The position numbers were made by a program, and so were the translations under genes. 64,000 bases of DNA, taken from the NCBI GenBank assembly GCA_944383275.1, contig CALWOV010000001.1, positions 1-64,000 of the forward strand, read 5' to 3'. The DNA is from an uncultured Clostridia bacterium (GTDB taxonomy: Bacteria > Bacillota > Clostridia > Christensenellales > UBA1242). Below are positions 1-9,202 of this stretch, in pieces (positions within the stretch are counted from its first letter, which is position 1; the number at the start of each line of letters is the position of its first letter). A model generated the notes under the pieces. It did no database searches, had not been told where the DNA came from, and saw nothing but the letters and a program-made list of their open reading frames with translations.

Positions 1-83
1 GCACCAACACCCCCTCTTTCATATCTTCGCATATCTCTATAATGCCGACTAGGAATACTAAATAACCAACCTAAAAATTCCAT
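1..83 (-). CDS. Partial hypothetical protein (N-terminus only)
   Basis: A reverse-strand reading frame starts with ATG at 83, preceded by AAGGGAG seven bases upstream, and runs off the window edge. It reads MEFLGWLFSIPSRHY and continues with an Arg- and Gly-rich stretch. The good ribosome binding site makes it a real start, but 27 residues are too few to assign a family. Confidence 0.5.
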   Translation of the reverse strand, partial: MEFLGWLFSIPSRHYRDMRRYERGGVG

Positions 84-98
84 AAAATTCTCCCTTAA

Positions 99-473
99 CA
101 ATTATCCTTATTATCAATATATAAAAATAAAAGTAAAAAGTCAAACAAAAATAGAAATTTAACTGAAAATACAAACACTATAACATTACCTGTTGTTTTT
201 AACAGATTAACTATTGTTAAATCAGTTGATAAGTCAGTTGCAACAAAAGGCGAAAATTTACACTATATCAGCACAATAACTAACACAGGAACATTGCTTA
301 AAACTAATCTTTTATTTAGTGATGTTATTCCTGCAAACACAACCTTTGTTGAAAATAGTGTTAAAATTGATAATGTGCAACAACTTGGCTATAACCCAGA
401 GACAGGTTTCAGATTACCAAATCTTGCTGTTAATGCTAGTGTAGTTGTTGAGTTTGATGTTACGGTGAATTAA
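99..473 (+). pseudogene. DUF11-like repeat-domain fragment without a start codon
   Basis: The frame is open from just after a TAA (96-98) to TAA at 473, but has no ATG, GTG or TTG start and no ribosome binding site. The C-terminal ~100 residues look like the DUF11 / conserved-repeat fold of bacterial surface proteins: a stretch starting LTIVKSVDKSVATKGE, then ITNTGT, FSDVIPANTTFVENSV and a final VEFDVTVN. Before it lies Lys/Asn-rich sequence instead of the usual N-terminal strand, so the 5' part is missing or degraded. The next gene's ATG follows its stop codon directly, so the pair was probably translated as one unit. Alternatives are initiation at a rare ATA codon (117) or a local assembly join. 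Confidence 0.5.
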
Positions 474-734
474 ATGGCTTATATAATTTCTAACACATCA
501 ACAGTTACCGATAATTCTACAACTCCACCAATAATTTATACAAGTAATACAGTTGAAACCACAATTTTAACACCTGATCCAATACCAACACCATTACCAC
601 TTTGCTTTCCAAAAGATTGGTGCTTTTGCGAACCTTGTTTTTATTGTGAAAATAATTATAGGTGTTATTATCAATTAAGTAGTTGTTGTTCGAAATTTAA
701 GTTAACTGGTAATTTTATTTATTATGAAAATTAA
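474..734 (+). CDS. Small Cys-rich hypothetical protein
   Basis: 86 residues. The N-terminal half (MAYIISNTSTVTDNS, later YTSNTVETTILTP) resembles the first strands of small DUF11-type surface proteins. The C-terminal half is a compact Cys/aromatic cluster: CFPKDWCFCEPCFYC, then two more Cys groups, nine Cys in about 30 residues. No signal peptide is evident. The ATG abuts the stop of the upstream DUF11-like frame and has no clear Shine-Dalgarno sequence of its own, which suggests translational coupling. Function unknown; the Cys cluster could bind metal or form disulfides. Confidence 0.5.
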   Translation: MAYIISNTSTVTDNSTTPPIIYTSNTVETTILTPDPIPTPLPLCFPKDWCFCEPCFYCENNYRCYYQLSSCCSKFKLTGNFIYYEN

Positions 735-747
735 ATAATACCACTTA

Positions 748-783
748 TTAAAAAAGAATTTAGTTAGACCAAATTCTTTTTTA
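748..783. terminator. Bidirectional hairpin terminator
   Basis: An 11-bp arm AAAAAGAATTT (751-761) pairs with AAATTCTTTTT (771-781), with A-rich and T-rich flanks. It lies between two convergent genes and can end both the forward Cys-rich gene and reverse comEC. Confidence 0.75.
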
Positions 784-2397
784 TATTATCCACCATTCCG
801 TGCAGACAAAATCAATTACTAAACTTATACATAATAATGAAATTAACGATAAAGACAAATATAAATGTTTATTTTTTGGTAAAATGCAATTTCTACTGCA
901 AACAAACATTGAAATTAAAAGCAACAAAACTGTTATTATACTAACAGCAGAAACACCAAATGAAGCAAATGGCAAACTTGCTAAAGCAGAACTTAAAACA
1001 TCTATTAGCCAAAATCCCCACTGACATAACCAAAGTAAAAATCCCATAAACGGTAAAATTAATGTTATGATAACACCCACGAACATAAACATATATACAT
1101 ATCCCAAAAATGGAACAATTAAAAAGTTGGCAATAAGGTTTATGCTTGAAATATATCCAAACATATTTATTATAAATGGCATTGTTCCAATTTGTGCTGC
1201 TAAACTTATGGCTAATGTGCTTGAAATAAATTTGCCTAACTTTATTTTCATAAATATATCATAGAAAATCGGATAAAGAAAAATTATTGCAAACACACTT
1301 ACAAAGCTTAATATAAAACTTAAATCAAATACTGACCAAGGTGTGAAAAGCAAGATAAAAATTCCAGCAAGTGAAACACTGTTTAAACTATCATTTTGTT
1401 TACCAAATAAATTTCCTAGCAATACAAATATTGCCATTAGACTTGCTCTTAAAACTGAAGGTGTAAGATTACACAACACGCAATACAAACCTAGAATTAT
1501 AATTAACAGAATCACACTTATTGAAGGTTTTAGTTTTATTAACTTGAAAAATGGCATAAGCAAAGTAATAATGAAAACTACATTCAATCCAGAAACTGCC
1601 AGCAAATGAGTTATTCCAGATATTTGAAAATTAATTTCCATTTCTTCATCTAACCCACTTGTATCACCTATTAAAATAGCAAAGGCAAGTCCTGCATATT
1701 TTTCGTCCATATTATTATATAACGCATTTTTTATTGCAAGTTGCGCTTTATCAAGTAAAGTATATTCACTAACTTCACTTACAATAAGTTGTTCTTCATC
1801 TATAAACGCTGCATATCTTATGTTATTCTTGATATAAAAAGTATTAACAGTAGTGCTTTGATATGGTAAATTATTAACGAGATTTGAACTAAAAGTTACA
1901 ATATCACCAGTTTTTAATTTTAATAAGTTTTCATTTGTAGTTTCATTTTCGGTTGACACACTTACAAAAATGCTTTCTTTTATATCGCAAAGTTCACCTT
2001 TTGAATTTGTTGCTACAACATTATCTATAATTATATAGTGAAACTTACTTTCTTCAAAATTAGGGCTTGTGCTTAATCTGCCAATTATATAATATTGTTC
2101 ATTTTTATCAACAGTAAAACTATAATTATTTTTTATTCCTAAATCAATATAAAACAAGCCGATTCCACAAGTTGTTGCCACAATTAGTGTTAAAACAATC
2201 CACTTGGTTTTAAAAAGATAATTAAAAAATTTATTTTTGAATTTTATATATAAAAATGAAAGAAGAAAAATTACTATTAATATTCCAAGTATTATAAAAA
2301 TATAAACAGTGTTAAAGCATCTAAACTCATTAATAAGCCAAATACCTAAACATAAACCAAGAAATATTATAAATAATGGTCTAAAATGCGCAAACAT
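781..2397 (-). CDS. comEC: ComEC/Rec2-family competence membrane protein
   Basis: 538 residues, strongly hydrophobic. Three N-terminal membrane segments are followed by a DUF4131-like extracellular region (about 75-190) and the Competence domain (about 220-500), with the family signature HLLAVSGLNVVFI. ComEC forms the channel that takes single-stranded DNA across the membrane during transformation. It ends right after the last membrane helix, so the C-terminal metallo-beta-lactamase domain found in the ~775-residue Bacillus protein is absent. ATG at 2397 follows AAGGG. No other competence gene is visible nearby. Confidence 0.85.
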   Translation of the reverse strand: MFAHFRPLFIIFLGLCLGIWLINEFRCFNTVYIFIILGILIVIFLLSFLYIKFKNKFFNYLFKTKWIVLTLIVATTCGIGLFYIDLGIKNNYSFTVDKNEQYYIIGRLSTSPNFEESKFHYIIIDNVVATNSKGELCDIKESIFVSVSTENETTNENLLKLKTGDIVTFSSNLVNNLPYQSTTVNTFYIKNNIRYAAFIDEEQLIVSEVSEYTLLDKAQLAIKNALYNNMDEKYAGLAFAILIGDTSGLDEEMEINFQISGITHLLAVSGLNVVFIITLLMPFFKLIKLKPSISVILLIIILGLYCVLCNLTPSVLRASLMAIFVLLGNLFGKQNDSLNSVSLAGIFILLFTPWSVFDLSFILSFVSVFAIIFLYPIFYDIFMKIKLGKFISSTLAISLAAQIGTMPFIINMFGYISSINLIANFLIVPFLGYVYMFMFVGVIITLILPFMGFLLWLCQWGFWLIDVLSSALASLPFASFGVSAVSIITVLLLLISMFVCSRNCILPKNKHLYLSLSLISLLCISLVIDFVCTEWWII

Positions 2398-2485
2398 TGT
2401 TTTCCCTTTTCTTTTGTAACTAAAACTTTATTTAAAATAGTTTAACATATATTTTATTATGCTAACAACAATTTTAAATAAATAC

Positions 2486-2514
2486 TTGAAAGAATAGTCT
2501 TATTATGCTATAAT
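2486..2514 (+). promoter_or_regulatory. Sigma-A promoter upstream of tRNA-Glu
   Basis: TTGAAA (2486-2491), a 17-bp spacer and TATAAT (2509-2514), with TGC before the -10 box making it extended. It points at the tRNA gene about 130 bp downstream; no other forward gene lies between. Confidence 0.7.
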
Positions 2515-2646
2515 TATTTTACTTAAAATTAAAAATTAAATTAGTTTATAAAAAATTTAATCATAATTATTTGTTATTTAAAAATTAAAATAAATTTAAC
2601 TAATAATTTAATTTTAAGTTTAGTATTTAAAAAGACAAAATTATTT

Positions 2647-2721
2647 GCCCTCATCGTATAGTGGTTAGTACACCAGCCTCTCACGCTGGACACAGGGGTT
2701 CGAGTCCCCTTGGGGGTACCA
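2647..2721 (+). tRNA. tRNA-Glu (anticodon CTC)
   Basis: 75 nt with CCA encoded. The acceptor arm GCCCTCA pairs with TGGGGGT (G-U at the first and fifth pairs). The anticodon stem CCAGC/GCTGG encloses CTCTCAC, giving anticodon CTC (reads GAG). The T arm is AGGGG-TTCGAGT-CCCCT. CTC is normally the minor Glu isoacceptor in an AT-rich genome, so a TTC tRNA should exist elsewhere. It is a lone tRNA with its own promoter and terminator. Confidence 0.95.
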
Positions 2722-2726
2722 AAAAC

Positions 2727-2749
2727 AAAACACCTATATGGTGTTTTTA
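2727..2749 (+). terminator. Terminator of tRNA-Glu
   Basis: AACACC (2729-2734) pairs with GGTGTT (2740-2745) around a TATAT loop, followed by a T run. Confidence 0.75.
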
Positions 2750-2859
2750 ATTTAATAAAATAATATTAGTTTTATAATGCTTTTATTTTATAAATTTTAA
2801 TACAAAACTATTTTAATATAGAATTTAAGCATTTAAAAATTAAATTAAATGAGGTTCTA

Positions 2860-3327
2860 ATGAAGAAAATTTACACAACACTTCTGTTTATAATTAAAGA
2901 TAATAAAATACTTTTAGCGCAAAAGAAGCGTGGTTTTGGTTGTGGTAAATATAATGGTGTTGGTGGAAAGGTTCAAACAAACGAAACTATTAAGCAAGCT
3001 TTGATAAGAGAAACAAAAGAAGAAATAAATGTTATGCCTTTAAATTATAAAAAAATGGCTACTATTAATTTTGATGAATTTATGAATAACGAAAATGTTT
3101 TAGTTGAAATGTCTGTTTTTATTTCAAACGACTTTAATGGAGTTATTTGCGAAAGTGAAGAAATGTGCCCACGCTGGTTTAATTTGGAAAATGTGCCATA
3201 TGATTTAATGTTCCCTGATGAAAAAATTTGGTTGCCTTATGTTTTAAACAATAAAAGGATAAAAGCTTATTTTAAACTTGATAAAAATTTCAGTATAGAA
3301 AATTATAAGATAAAAAATATAATGTGA
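2860..3327 (+). CDS. Nudix hydrolase, MutT/MTH1-like
   Basis: 155 residues. The Nudix box G-x5-E-x7-REx2EE is complete: GGKVQTNETIKQAL followed by IRETKEEINV (about residues 35-58). The preceding KKRGFGCGKYNGVGGKV is close to the substrate-loop sequence of MTH1-type enzymes, which hydrolyse oxidised purine nucleoside triphosphates such as 8-oxo-dGTP. The likely role is nucleotide-pool sanitation, but specificity cannot be fixed from sequence. ATG is preceded by GAGG. Monocistronic, with a strong hairpin downstream. Confidence 0.85.
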   Translation: MKKIYTTLLFIIKDNKILLAQKKRGFGCGKYNGVGGKVQTNETIKQALIRETKEEINVMPLNYKKMATINFDEFMNNENVLVEMSVFISNDFNGVICESEEMCPRWFNLENVPYDLMFPDEKIWLPYVLNNKRIKAYFKLDKNFSIENYKIKNIM

Positions 3328-3487
3328 AAATTTGCAATATAAAGGAAAAAATATAATTATTAATAATATAAATCTAATTCAGTGTTTGTTAAATACAAAA
3401 AATGAAATTTGTGCTTGCATAAACTTTCAATAATTAAAAAATTATAAAATGATTTAAAAATTATAAAAAATTACCAAAAAAACAATA

Positions 3488-3516
3488 AAAAGTGAGTTTT
3501 TTACTCACTTTTTTTG
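3488..3516. terminator. Hairpin terminator
   Basis: AAAAGTGAGT (3488-3497) pairs with ACTCACTTTT (3503-3512) and is followed by more T. It ends the Nudix transcript; its A-rich left flank also lets it work for the reverse lipoprotein gene. The remaining bases to 3701 are AT-rich without features. Confidence 0.75.
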
Positions 3517-3701
3517 CATTTTCAAAATTATTATATTTTTATAATTATATTATTAAATGTTTTACTTATGAATATTAACAAAAACTTACAGACAAAATCG
3601 AAGTTTATTAAACTGTAATATTAATATTTAAAATTTTAATATTTCAAAATTAAGTTTGCTTTAAATTTTAATTTATTAAATATTATATCAAAATAGTATA
3701 G

Positions 3702-4427
3702 TTAGTTATTTGTTTCTCCACTTATTACAGTTATTCTTTTAGAAATTATTCTGTCATTATCAGTATCAATAAACACAAGCGTTGTTGTTCCCTCTTTTAT
3801 TTTTGTTAAATCTATTGTAAATGATGCTGCAGTTGCTTGCCAATTATTTGATGCCATACTTGTTGCCTTAACTGGTGAAATAGCATCGGTAGGAATAACA
3901 TTTTCATTAGTTGCAAAAACATCAATATAGAGCATTCCATTAGTTATTGAAGAAATACTATTATTTACAAAATCTGTTCCAAAACTAACTTCAAAGGTTG
4001 CATAATGATAATATATTTCTTCACCTGTGATTGTAAGTTCTGATTGAGACTCACTCCAATACATACCATCACTTGCACTTAAAATTTCATCAGTATCTTT
4101 TATTGTTGCTGTTATTTTAACATCTTCTGATGGCATTGTGAATGTAAATTTTCCATCATTTCCCTTTGTGCATTCGTTTTTATTAGCAAAAACTTTGTCA
4201 ACTTCAACAAAAGGTTCTGTTTCAACAGTTACGGTAACAGTGCTTCCTTCTTGAACAATTTTTGAAGAACAACGAATATCATACCAATTTCCATCTTCTA
4301 TAGTTACATTATAACTTTTTGGATTATTATTAGGGTCTTCTTCGTTACAAGCAGCAAACAAAAATACAAATAATGATAAAAATAAAACACTAAATAGCGA
4401 TATAAAAGTTTTTTTAATATTTGTCAT
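3702..4427 (-). CDS. Lipoprotein with InlB-repeat-like domain
   Basis: 241 residues. A lysine-containing start, a long hydrophobic core and the lipobox LFAAC (Cys about residue 27) show a lipid-anchored exported protein. Residues about 38-110 resemble the divergent InlB B-repeat type (GSTVTVTVETEP ... FTFTMPSEDVKITATI) common in Firmicute surface proteins. The C-terminal half is beta-rich and unrecognised. ATG is preceded by AAGGAG. Single gene with its own promoter. Probable envelope adhesin or binding protein; ligand unknown. Confidence 0.7.
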   Translation of the reverse strand: MTNIKKTFISLFSVLFLSLFVFLFAACNEEDPNNNPKSYNVTIEDGNWYDIRCSSKIVQEGSTVTVTVETEPFVEVDKVFANKNECTKGNDGKFTFTMPSEDVKITATIKDTDEILSASDGMYWSESQSELTITGEEIYYHYATFEVSFGTDFVNNSISSITNGMLYIDVFATNENVIPTDAISPVKATSMASNNWQATAASFTIDLTKIKEGTTTLVFIDTDNDRIISKRITVISGETNN

Positions 4428-4455
4428 AATAATCTCCTTTTATTTTATTAATTTA

Positions 4456-4484
4456 ATAATAACATTGTTAAATATAATTTGCAA
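4456..4484 (-). promoter_or_regulatory. Promoter of the lipoprotein gene
   Basis: Read on the reverse strand: TTGCAA, 17-bp spacer, TATTAT with TGT directly before it (extended -10). The predicted start lies about 20 bp before the ribosome binding site. Confidence 0.6.
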
Positions 4485-4640
4485 TAATCACAATGAATTT
4501 TTAAAATTATTTTTAATTTTATTAAATTTAATATAAAATTAATATTTACTTTAACCATATAAGTTATAACTTTTTTACATTTACAAATAAATTAAAATAT
4601 GATATATTTAATTCAAAAGATAAATAATTTAAGGTATATT

Positions 4641-5803
4641 ATGGAAAAATTAGAACAAATAAAGTTATATTTAAACCAAATTTTTGAAAATAAAATAGAA
4701 AAAATAATTTTTAGTAACCCTGCTAAAAATTTTGAATATAAAAAAATAATTGTAGAATTAAAACAAAATTCTTTTCTTGTAAGTGCTTTTACCAATACAC
4801 AAGTTTTTCATAAAAATATAAAAACAGAAAATATCATTAATTTTATATTGGAAAATGAAAAAACTATAGTCAATTTAATTTTTTTAGTGAGAATTGTGAA
4901 TATGCAATAAAAATATCTAAAAAAGAAAAAATATTTTTTAACAAAAGTAATTTAAAAAATAAGGTTAAAACAGACAACAATCAAAATAGAAAAAAGAATT
5001 ATATTCTTAAAGAAAACACATTTATTGAACCTTTAATTGATATGGGAATATTTAATAAAGATGGTAAAATTATTGCATCAATGTATGATAAATATAAACA
5101 AATTAATAGATTTATTGAAATAATTGATGATAATATAAAAAATTATAATAAAAGTAAAATTAATATAATTGATTTTGGTTGTGGAAAATCTTATTTGACA
5201 TTTGTTTTATATTATTATTTTAAAGTAATTAAAAAAATAGATGTAAACATAATTGGTTTAGATTTAAAAGAAGAAGTTATTAAAAATTGCAATGAAACAG
5301 CCTTAAAATATGGTTATGATAACTTGAAATTTGAATTGGGAGATATTAATGGCTTTACTGCTCCATTTAATGTAGATATGGTTATAACACTTCACGCTTG
5401 TGATACTGCAACTGATTATGCATTATTTAATGCCATTAAATGGAATGCTAAATATATTTTCTCAGTTCCGTGTTGTCAACACGAGTTAAATGATCAAATA
5501 AACACAACTAATTTTAATATTATTACAAGATATGGTATAGCAAAAGAACGAATTTCTGCACTTTTTACAGATATAATTAGATGTAATTTACTTGAATCTA
5601 TGTCATATAAAACTCAACTAATGGAATTTATAGATTTTTCGCATACTCCTAAAAATTTATTAATCAGGGCTGAATTATCTAATATTTCAAATCAAACTAA
5701 AATAAAAATGATTAATGAAGTGCTGGCTTTAATGAATGAATTTAATTTATCACCTATGCTTTATAATTTGTTAAAAGAAAATAATATGCTAAAAATTAAA
5801 TAA
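4641..5803 (+). pseudogene. SAM-dependent methyltransferase (Methyltransf_32-like), frameshifted
   Basis: Two forward frames together match one roughly 390-residue protein. Frame 1 starts at ATG 4641 behind AAGG and covers the N-terminal domain until it stops at 4910. The correct continuation lies one base back: from about 4859 the other frame is open through a Lys/Asn-rich linker, [17 protein letters not shown] and the catalytic domain. That domain shows the SAM motif [12 protein letters not shown], acidic motif GLDLKEEV, and [11 protein letters not shown] with [10 protein letters not shown] typical of the family. Restoring one A in the 6-A run at 4858-4863 makes a single frame. The C-terminal 253 residues could still be made from ATG 5042. 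Either a real mutation or a homopolymer error. Confidence 0.7.
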
Positions 5804-6203
5804 AAAGATAAATATAGTTTTTAAAATATTAATAGCAAATAATATTGTTTAAAGTGTTTATTTAATTTATTAATAATGGGTTTTTCCATATTCACCTATT
5901 TAATAAATAAAATTACAAAAAATCTTAAAATTAAAAACAACTATGCGTAAAAAGTGATATACAAAACTGCATAGTATTAAATTTTTATTAAATAAAATTA
6001 ATAAAAAATATTTTTCATATATATATAAAAATTGATATAAAAAATAAGATTTAATATTCCCCATTTTATTAAACAATAAATTAAAAAATCATATTAGACT
6101 ATATATAATTTATTAAAAATTAAAATTTAATTAATTTTAGTTTTTAAAAAATTTTTGTTATAAGTTTAAAAATCAATTTCAAATAATTAAATTAATAATA
6201 AAT
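5804..6203. other. AT-rich intergenic region
   Basis: About 400 bp without a gene. One inverted repeat, ACTATGC (5940-5946) with GCATAGT (5969-5975), could form a weak hairpin. The remainder is A/T runs; I see no promoter I would defend. Confidence 0.5.
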
Positions 6204-6240
6204 AAAAAAAGTTTGATTAGTAATTTTAATCAAACTTTTG
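6204..6240 (-). terminator. Terminator of the ribosomal superoperon
   Basis: 13-bp perfect arms AAAAGTTTGATTA (6207-6219) and TAATCAAACTTTT (6227-6239), followed on the reverse strand by a run of T. It lies 20-55 bp past the rplQ stop. Confidence 0.85.
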
Positions 6241-6258
6241 TTTAATACTTCTTTAAAA

Positions 6259-6771
6259 TTATAAAATTTCAATAATAGCAACCTCGGCAGCATCACCTCT
6301 GCGTGGTCCAACTTTTACAACACGAGTGTAACCACCGCCTTGCCCTGTTTCTTCTTTTCTTGCTGCAAATTTAGGTGCATATACATTAAATATTTTTTCA
6401 AGCAATGGGTGCTTGATATCTTGTGTGCGTGCCACAAATTCACTTTTTGGTTCTTTTGGTAAACGTTGTTCTTGAACATCATAAACCTGAGCCATTATTG
6501 CACGACGAGCCGCTAATTTTTTAGGACCATCGTTTATAACTTCTTTTTTGCTTTTTACACCTTTTTCATCTACAACTGTTTTCTTAACTGTTACAGTATC
6601 TTGATAAGTGTTTACAGCCAAAGTTATAATTTTTTCTGCAACGCGTTGAACTGCTTTTGCTCTTGCCAAAGTTGTTTCAACTTTTCCATTCCAAAGCAAT
6701 GCTGTAACTTGGTTGCAGATAATGGCATCACGAATTGATGGACGCTTTCCTAATTTGTTATAACCTGCCAT
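6259..6771 (-). CDS. rplQ: Ribosomal protein L17
   Basis: 170 residues, last gene of the superoperon. The N-terminal MAGYNKLGKRPSIRDAI and C-terminal GGGYTRVVKVGPRRGDAA identify L17, which binds domain VI of 23S rRNA near the tunnel exit. Bacterial L17 is usually 115-130 residues; here about 45 extra lie in the middle (TVTVKKTVVDEKG ... QRLPKEPKSEF), a long-insert form. ATG is preceded by GGAGAA. It lies 18 bp after rpoA. Confidence 0.97.
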   Translation of the reverse strand: MAGYNKLGKRPSIRDAIICNQVTALLWNGKVETTLARAKAVQRVAEKIITLAVNTYQDTVTVKKTVVDEKGVKSKKEVINDGPKKLAARRAIMAQVYDVQEQRLPKEPKSEFVARTQDIKHPLLEKIFNVYAPKFAARKEETGQGGGYTRVVKVGPRRGDAAEVAIIEIL

Positions 6772-6789
6772 TTTTAAATTTTCTCCTTA

Positions 6790-7743
6790 TTATTCATCTT
6801 CACTTTTTAAAGTTAACCCAAGGTCAACAAGTTTTTGTTTAACTTCTTCAAGTGATTTTTGACCTAAGTTTCTTACTTTCCCAAGTTCACGGTCTGTTTT
6901 TCTTATTAAATCTTCAACTGTGTTGATGTTTGCGCGTTTTAAACAGTTTGTGCTTCTTACAGAAAGTTCAAGGTCGTTAATTGTCATTTCTAAAACTTTT
7001 TGTTGCTTATCTTCTTGTCTTGCAACCAAAATTTCGTTATCTGCCATATCATCAACCAATTCAATAAACATTTTTAAATGGTCGTTGATAATTTTACCTG
7101 CTAAAGAAGCAACTTCTTTTGCAGTTGTTGCACCATTTGTAGTAACTTCTAGTGTTAACTTATCGAAGTTAATATCGTGTCCAACACGAGCACTTTCAAT
7201 AAAATAATTACAAGCAACTACAGGTGTGAAAATTGAATCGATTGGTATAAAACCAATGCTATCTGATGCATTTTTATTATCTTTTGCTGGAACATAACCT
7301 CTTCCACGACCAATAATAATTTCCATATCAATACTTGCACCACTTGCAAGTGTGCAAATATATAAGTCTGGGTTCATTATTTCAACATCTTGGTTTAAAG
7401 TTATGTCTTTTGCGTAAATTTTACCTGCATTTCTTGTTTTTAAGTATATTGTTGATTTAAAATCTGGTTCTGTGTTTGTTGTGCGAACTATCATAGATTT
7501 TAAGTTCAAGATAATATCAGCAACATCTTCTGAAACACCAGGAATTGTAGAAAATTCGTGTTGAACACCTTGAATTCTTACAGCAACAGCAGCAGCGCCT
7601 GGTAAAGAGCCAAGAAGCACTCTTCTCATTGCGTTGCCTAGTGTGTTACCAAAACCTCTTTCCAAAGGTTCAACAACAAATCTACCAAATGCACCACCGT
7701 TTTCTTCGGTTAATGTTAAGTTTGGTTTATTTATTTGCATCAT
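6790..7743 (-). CDS. rpoA: RNA polymerase alpha subunit
   Basis: 317 residues from ATG 7743, chosen because a strong CAGGAGG lies 11 bases before it; longer starts would run through that site and overlap rpsD. The N-terminal assembly domain (about 1-220) has NTLGNAMRRVLLGSLPGAA. The linker follows, then the C-terminal domain with NCLKRANINTVEDL and KVRNLGQKSLEEV, which contacts UP elements and activators. Scaffold of RNA polymerase. Confidence 0.97.
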   Translation of the reverse strand: MMQINKPNLTLTEENGGAFGRFVVEPLERGFGNTLGNAMRRVLLGSLPGAAAVAVRIQGVQHEFSTIPGVSEDVADIILNLKSMIVRTTNTEPDFKSTIYLKTRNAGKIYAKDITLNQDVEIMNPDLYICTLASGASIDMEIIIGRGRGYVPAKDNKNASDSIGFIPIDSIFTPVVACNYFIESARVGHDINFDKLTLEVTTNGATTAKEVASLAGKIINDHLKMFIELVDDMADNEILVARQEDKQQKVLEMTINDLELSVRSTNCLKRANINTVEDLIRKTDRELGKVRNLGQKSLEEVKQKLVDLGLTLKSEDE

Positions 7744-7765
7744 AAAAGTTGTTTCCTCCTGTTTA

Positions 7766-8392
7766 TTATCTTGAGTATAACTCAATAATCAAGTGTTCTG
7801 CAATATTAAGGTCGATATCACTTCTGTCTGGAATAGCAATAACTTTTCCTGAAAGATTAGAAGCATCAAGTTCTAACCATTTAGGTGTAACAGTTTTATT
7901 CTTTTTAAGTTCTTTAAACATTTCAATGTTTTGTGCGTTTTCACGAATTGAAATTACATCTCCAACCTTAACTTGATAAGAAGGAAGATTTACTTTTTTA
8001 CCATTTACAGCAATGTGTCCATGGTTAACGATTTGACGGCATTGAGCCCTTGAAACACCAAAACCTAAACGGTAAACTACATTATCAAGACGGCGTTCAA
8101 GTAAAGAAAGCATAACTTCACCGGTTGCTCCCTTTTGTCTTTTACCTTCAAAGTAATATTTTTTAAATTGTCTTTCAAGCAAGCCATATGCTCTTTTAAC
8201 TTTTTGTTTTTCACGAAGTTGCAATTGATATCCTGTTGGCTTTCTGCGTTTGTCTCCTTCGCCATGTTGACCAGGAGCTGTAGGTCTGCGGTCTATAGCG
8301 CATTTTCCTGTTACGCAACGGTCGCCTTTGAGAAACAACTTGCAGCCTTCTCTTCTGCAGCGTTTGCAATCTGCACCAGTATATTTAGCCAT
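7766..8392 (-). CDS. rpsD: Ribosomal protein S4 (zinc-binding form)
   Basis: 208 residues. An early-assembling 16S rRNA protein. The N-terminus has [12 protein letters not shown] and CVTGKC, the four-Cys zinc form, followed by the S4 RNA-binding domain (about 98-160). In Bacillus rpsD lies outside this operon, but here it sits between rpsK and rpoA as in many Clostridia and in E. coli, where S4 represses the alpha operon through its leader. ATG preceded by GGAGATAA. Confidence 0.97.
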   Translation of the reverse strand: MAKYTGADCKRCRREGCKLFLKGDRCVTGKCAIDRRPTAPGQHGEGDKRRKPTGYQLQLREKQKVKRAYGLLERQFKKYYFEGKRQKGATGEVMLSLLERRLDNVVYRLGFGVSRAQCRQIVNHGHIAVNGKKVNLPSYQVKVGDVISIRENAQNIEMFKELKKNKTVTPKWLELDASNLSGKVIAIPDRSDIDLNIAEHLIIELYSR

Positions 8393-8410
8393 AAATTATT
8401 TATCTCCTTA

Positions 8411-8797
8411 TTAAACTCTGCGCGCTTTAGATGGGCGGCAACCATTGAACGGAATTCCTGAAACATCTTTTATTGATGTAACTTCAAGCCCTACATTTTG
8501 TAAAGCTCTTATTGCTGCTTCACGACCACTACCTGCACCTTTAACATAAACAGCAACTTGGTTAATTCCCATGTCTTTTGCTTTTTTACCAGCAGTTTCT
8601 GCAGCTGATTGTGCAGCAAATGGAGTGTCTTTTTTTGCTCCACGGAAGTTAAGACTTCCTGAACTGCTCCATGCTACAACATTACCTGCTTGGTCTGTTA
8701 TAGTTACAAGGTTATTGTTAAAGGTAGATTTAATGTGAACAGCACCCGTTCCCAAATTTTTTGTTGTTCTTTTTTTCTTAGTTGTTTTAACTGCCAT
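8411..8797 (-). CDS. rpsK: Ribosomal protein S11
   Basis: 128 residues. The motifs [30 protein letters not shown] and the C-terminal [15 protein letters not shown] are typical. S11 forms part of the 30S platform near the E-site mRNA exit. AGGAG precedes ATG. It lies between rpsM and rpsD with short gaps. Confidence 0.97.
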   Translation of the reverse strand: MAVKTTKKKRTTKNLGTGAVHIKSTFNNNLVTITDQAGNVVAWSSSGSLNFRGAKKDTPFAAQSAAETAGKKAKDMGINQVAVYVKGAGSGREAAIRALQNVGLEVTSIKDVSGIPFNGCRPSKARRV

Positions 8798-8812
8798 TTT
8801 ATATCTCCTTTA

Positions 8813-9202
8813 TTAACCTTTCTTACCGACTTTCGCTTTACCACGAGAAACGGTTTTAGGTGGTCCTTTGCGAGTTCTTGCATTTGTTTTTGTGCGTTGA
8901 CCTCTTACAGGAAGATTACGACGGTGGCGAATACCACGGTTGCAACCTATTTCCATTAAACGCTTTATGTTAAGGTTAACTTCACGACGAAGGTCACCTT
9001 CTACTTTAAGTTCGTGTTTTTCAATGTATTCACGAATTTTTGCTACATCTGCTTCTGATAAATCTTTAACTCTTATGTCAGGATTTATCTTAGCACCTGC
9101 TAAAATATCGTTGGACGTTTTTTTACCTATTCCGTAAATATAGGTTAAACCTATTTCAACTCTTTTTTCCTTAGGTAAGTCCACACCAGCTATACGAGCC
9201 AT
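8813..9202 (-). CDS. rpsM: Ribosomal protein S13
   Basis: 129 residues. [21 protein letters not shown], the helix-two-turn-helix region and the basic tail [17 protein letters not shown] are diagnostic. S13 sits in the 30S head and contacts the P-site tRNA and bridge B1. ATG is preceded by GGAGGATATAA. It is preceded by an unusually long structured gap, treated separately. Confidence 0.97.
   Translation of the reverse strand: MARIAGVDLPKEKRVEIGLTYIYGIGKKTSNDILAGAKINPDIRVKDLSEADVAKIREYIEKHELKVEGDLRREVNLNIKRLMEIGCNRGIRHRRNLPVRGQRTKTNARTRKGPPKTVSRGKAKVGKKG

Noticed and set aside
4857-4865. Programmed -1 frameshift at AAAAAAC in the methyltransferase
   Set aside because: The heptamer is present but out of register: the zero frame reads GAA AAA ACT, so tandem slippage would not re-pair. 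Mutation or sequencing error is simpler.
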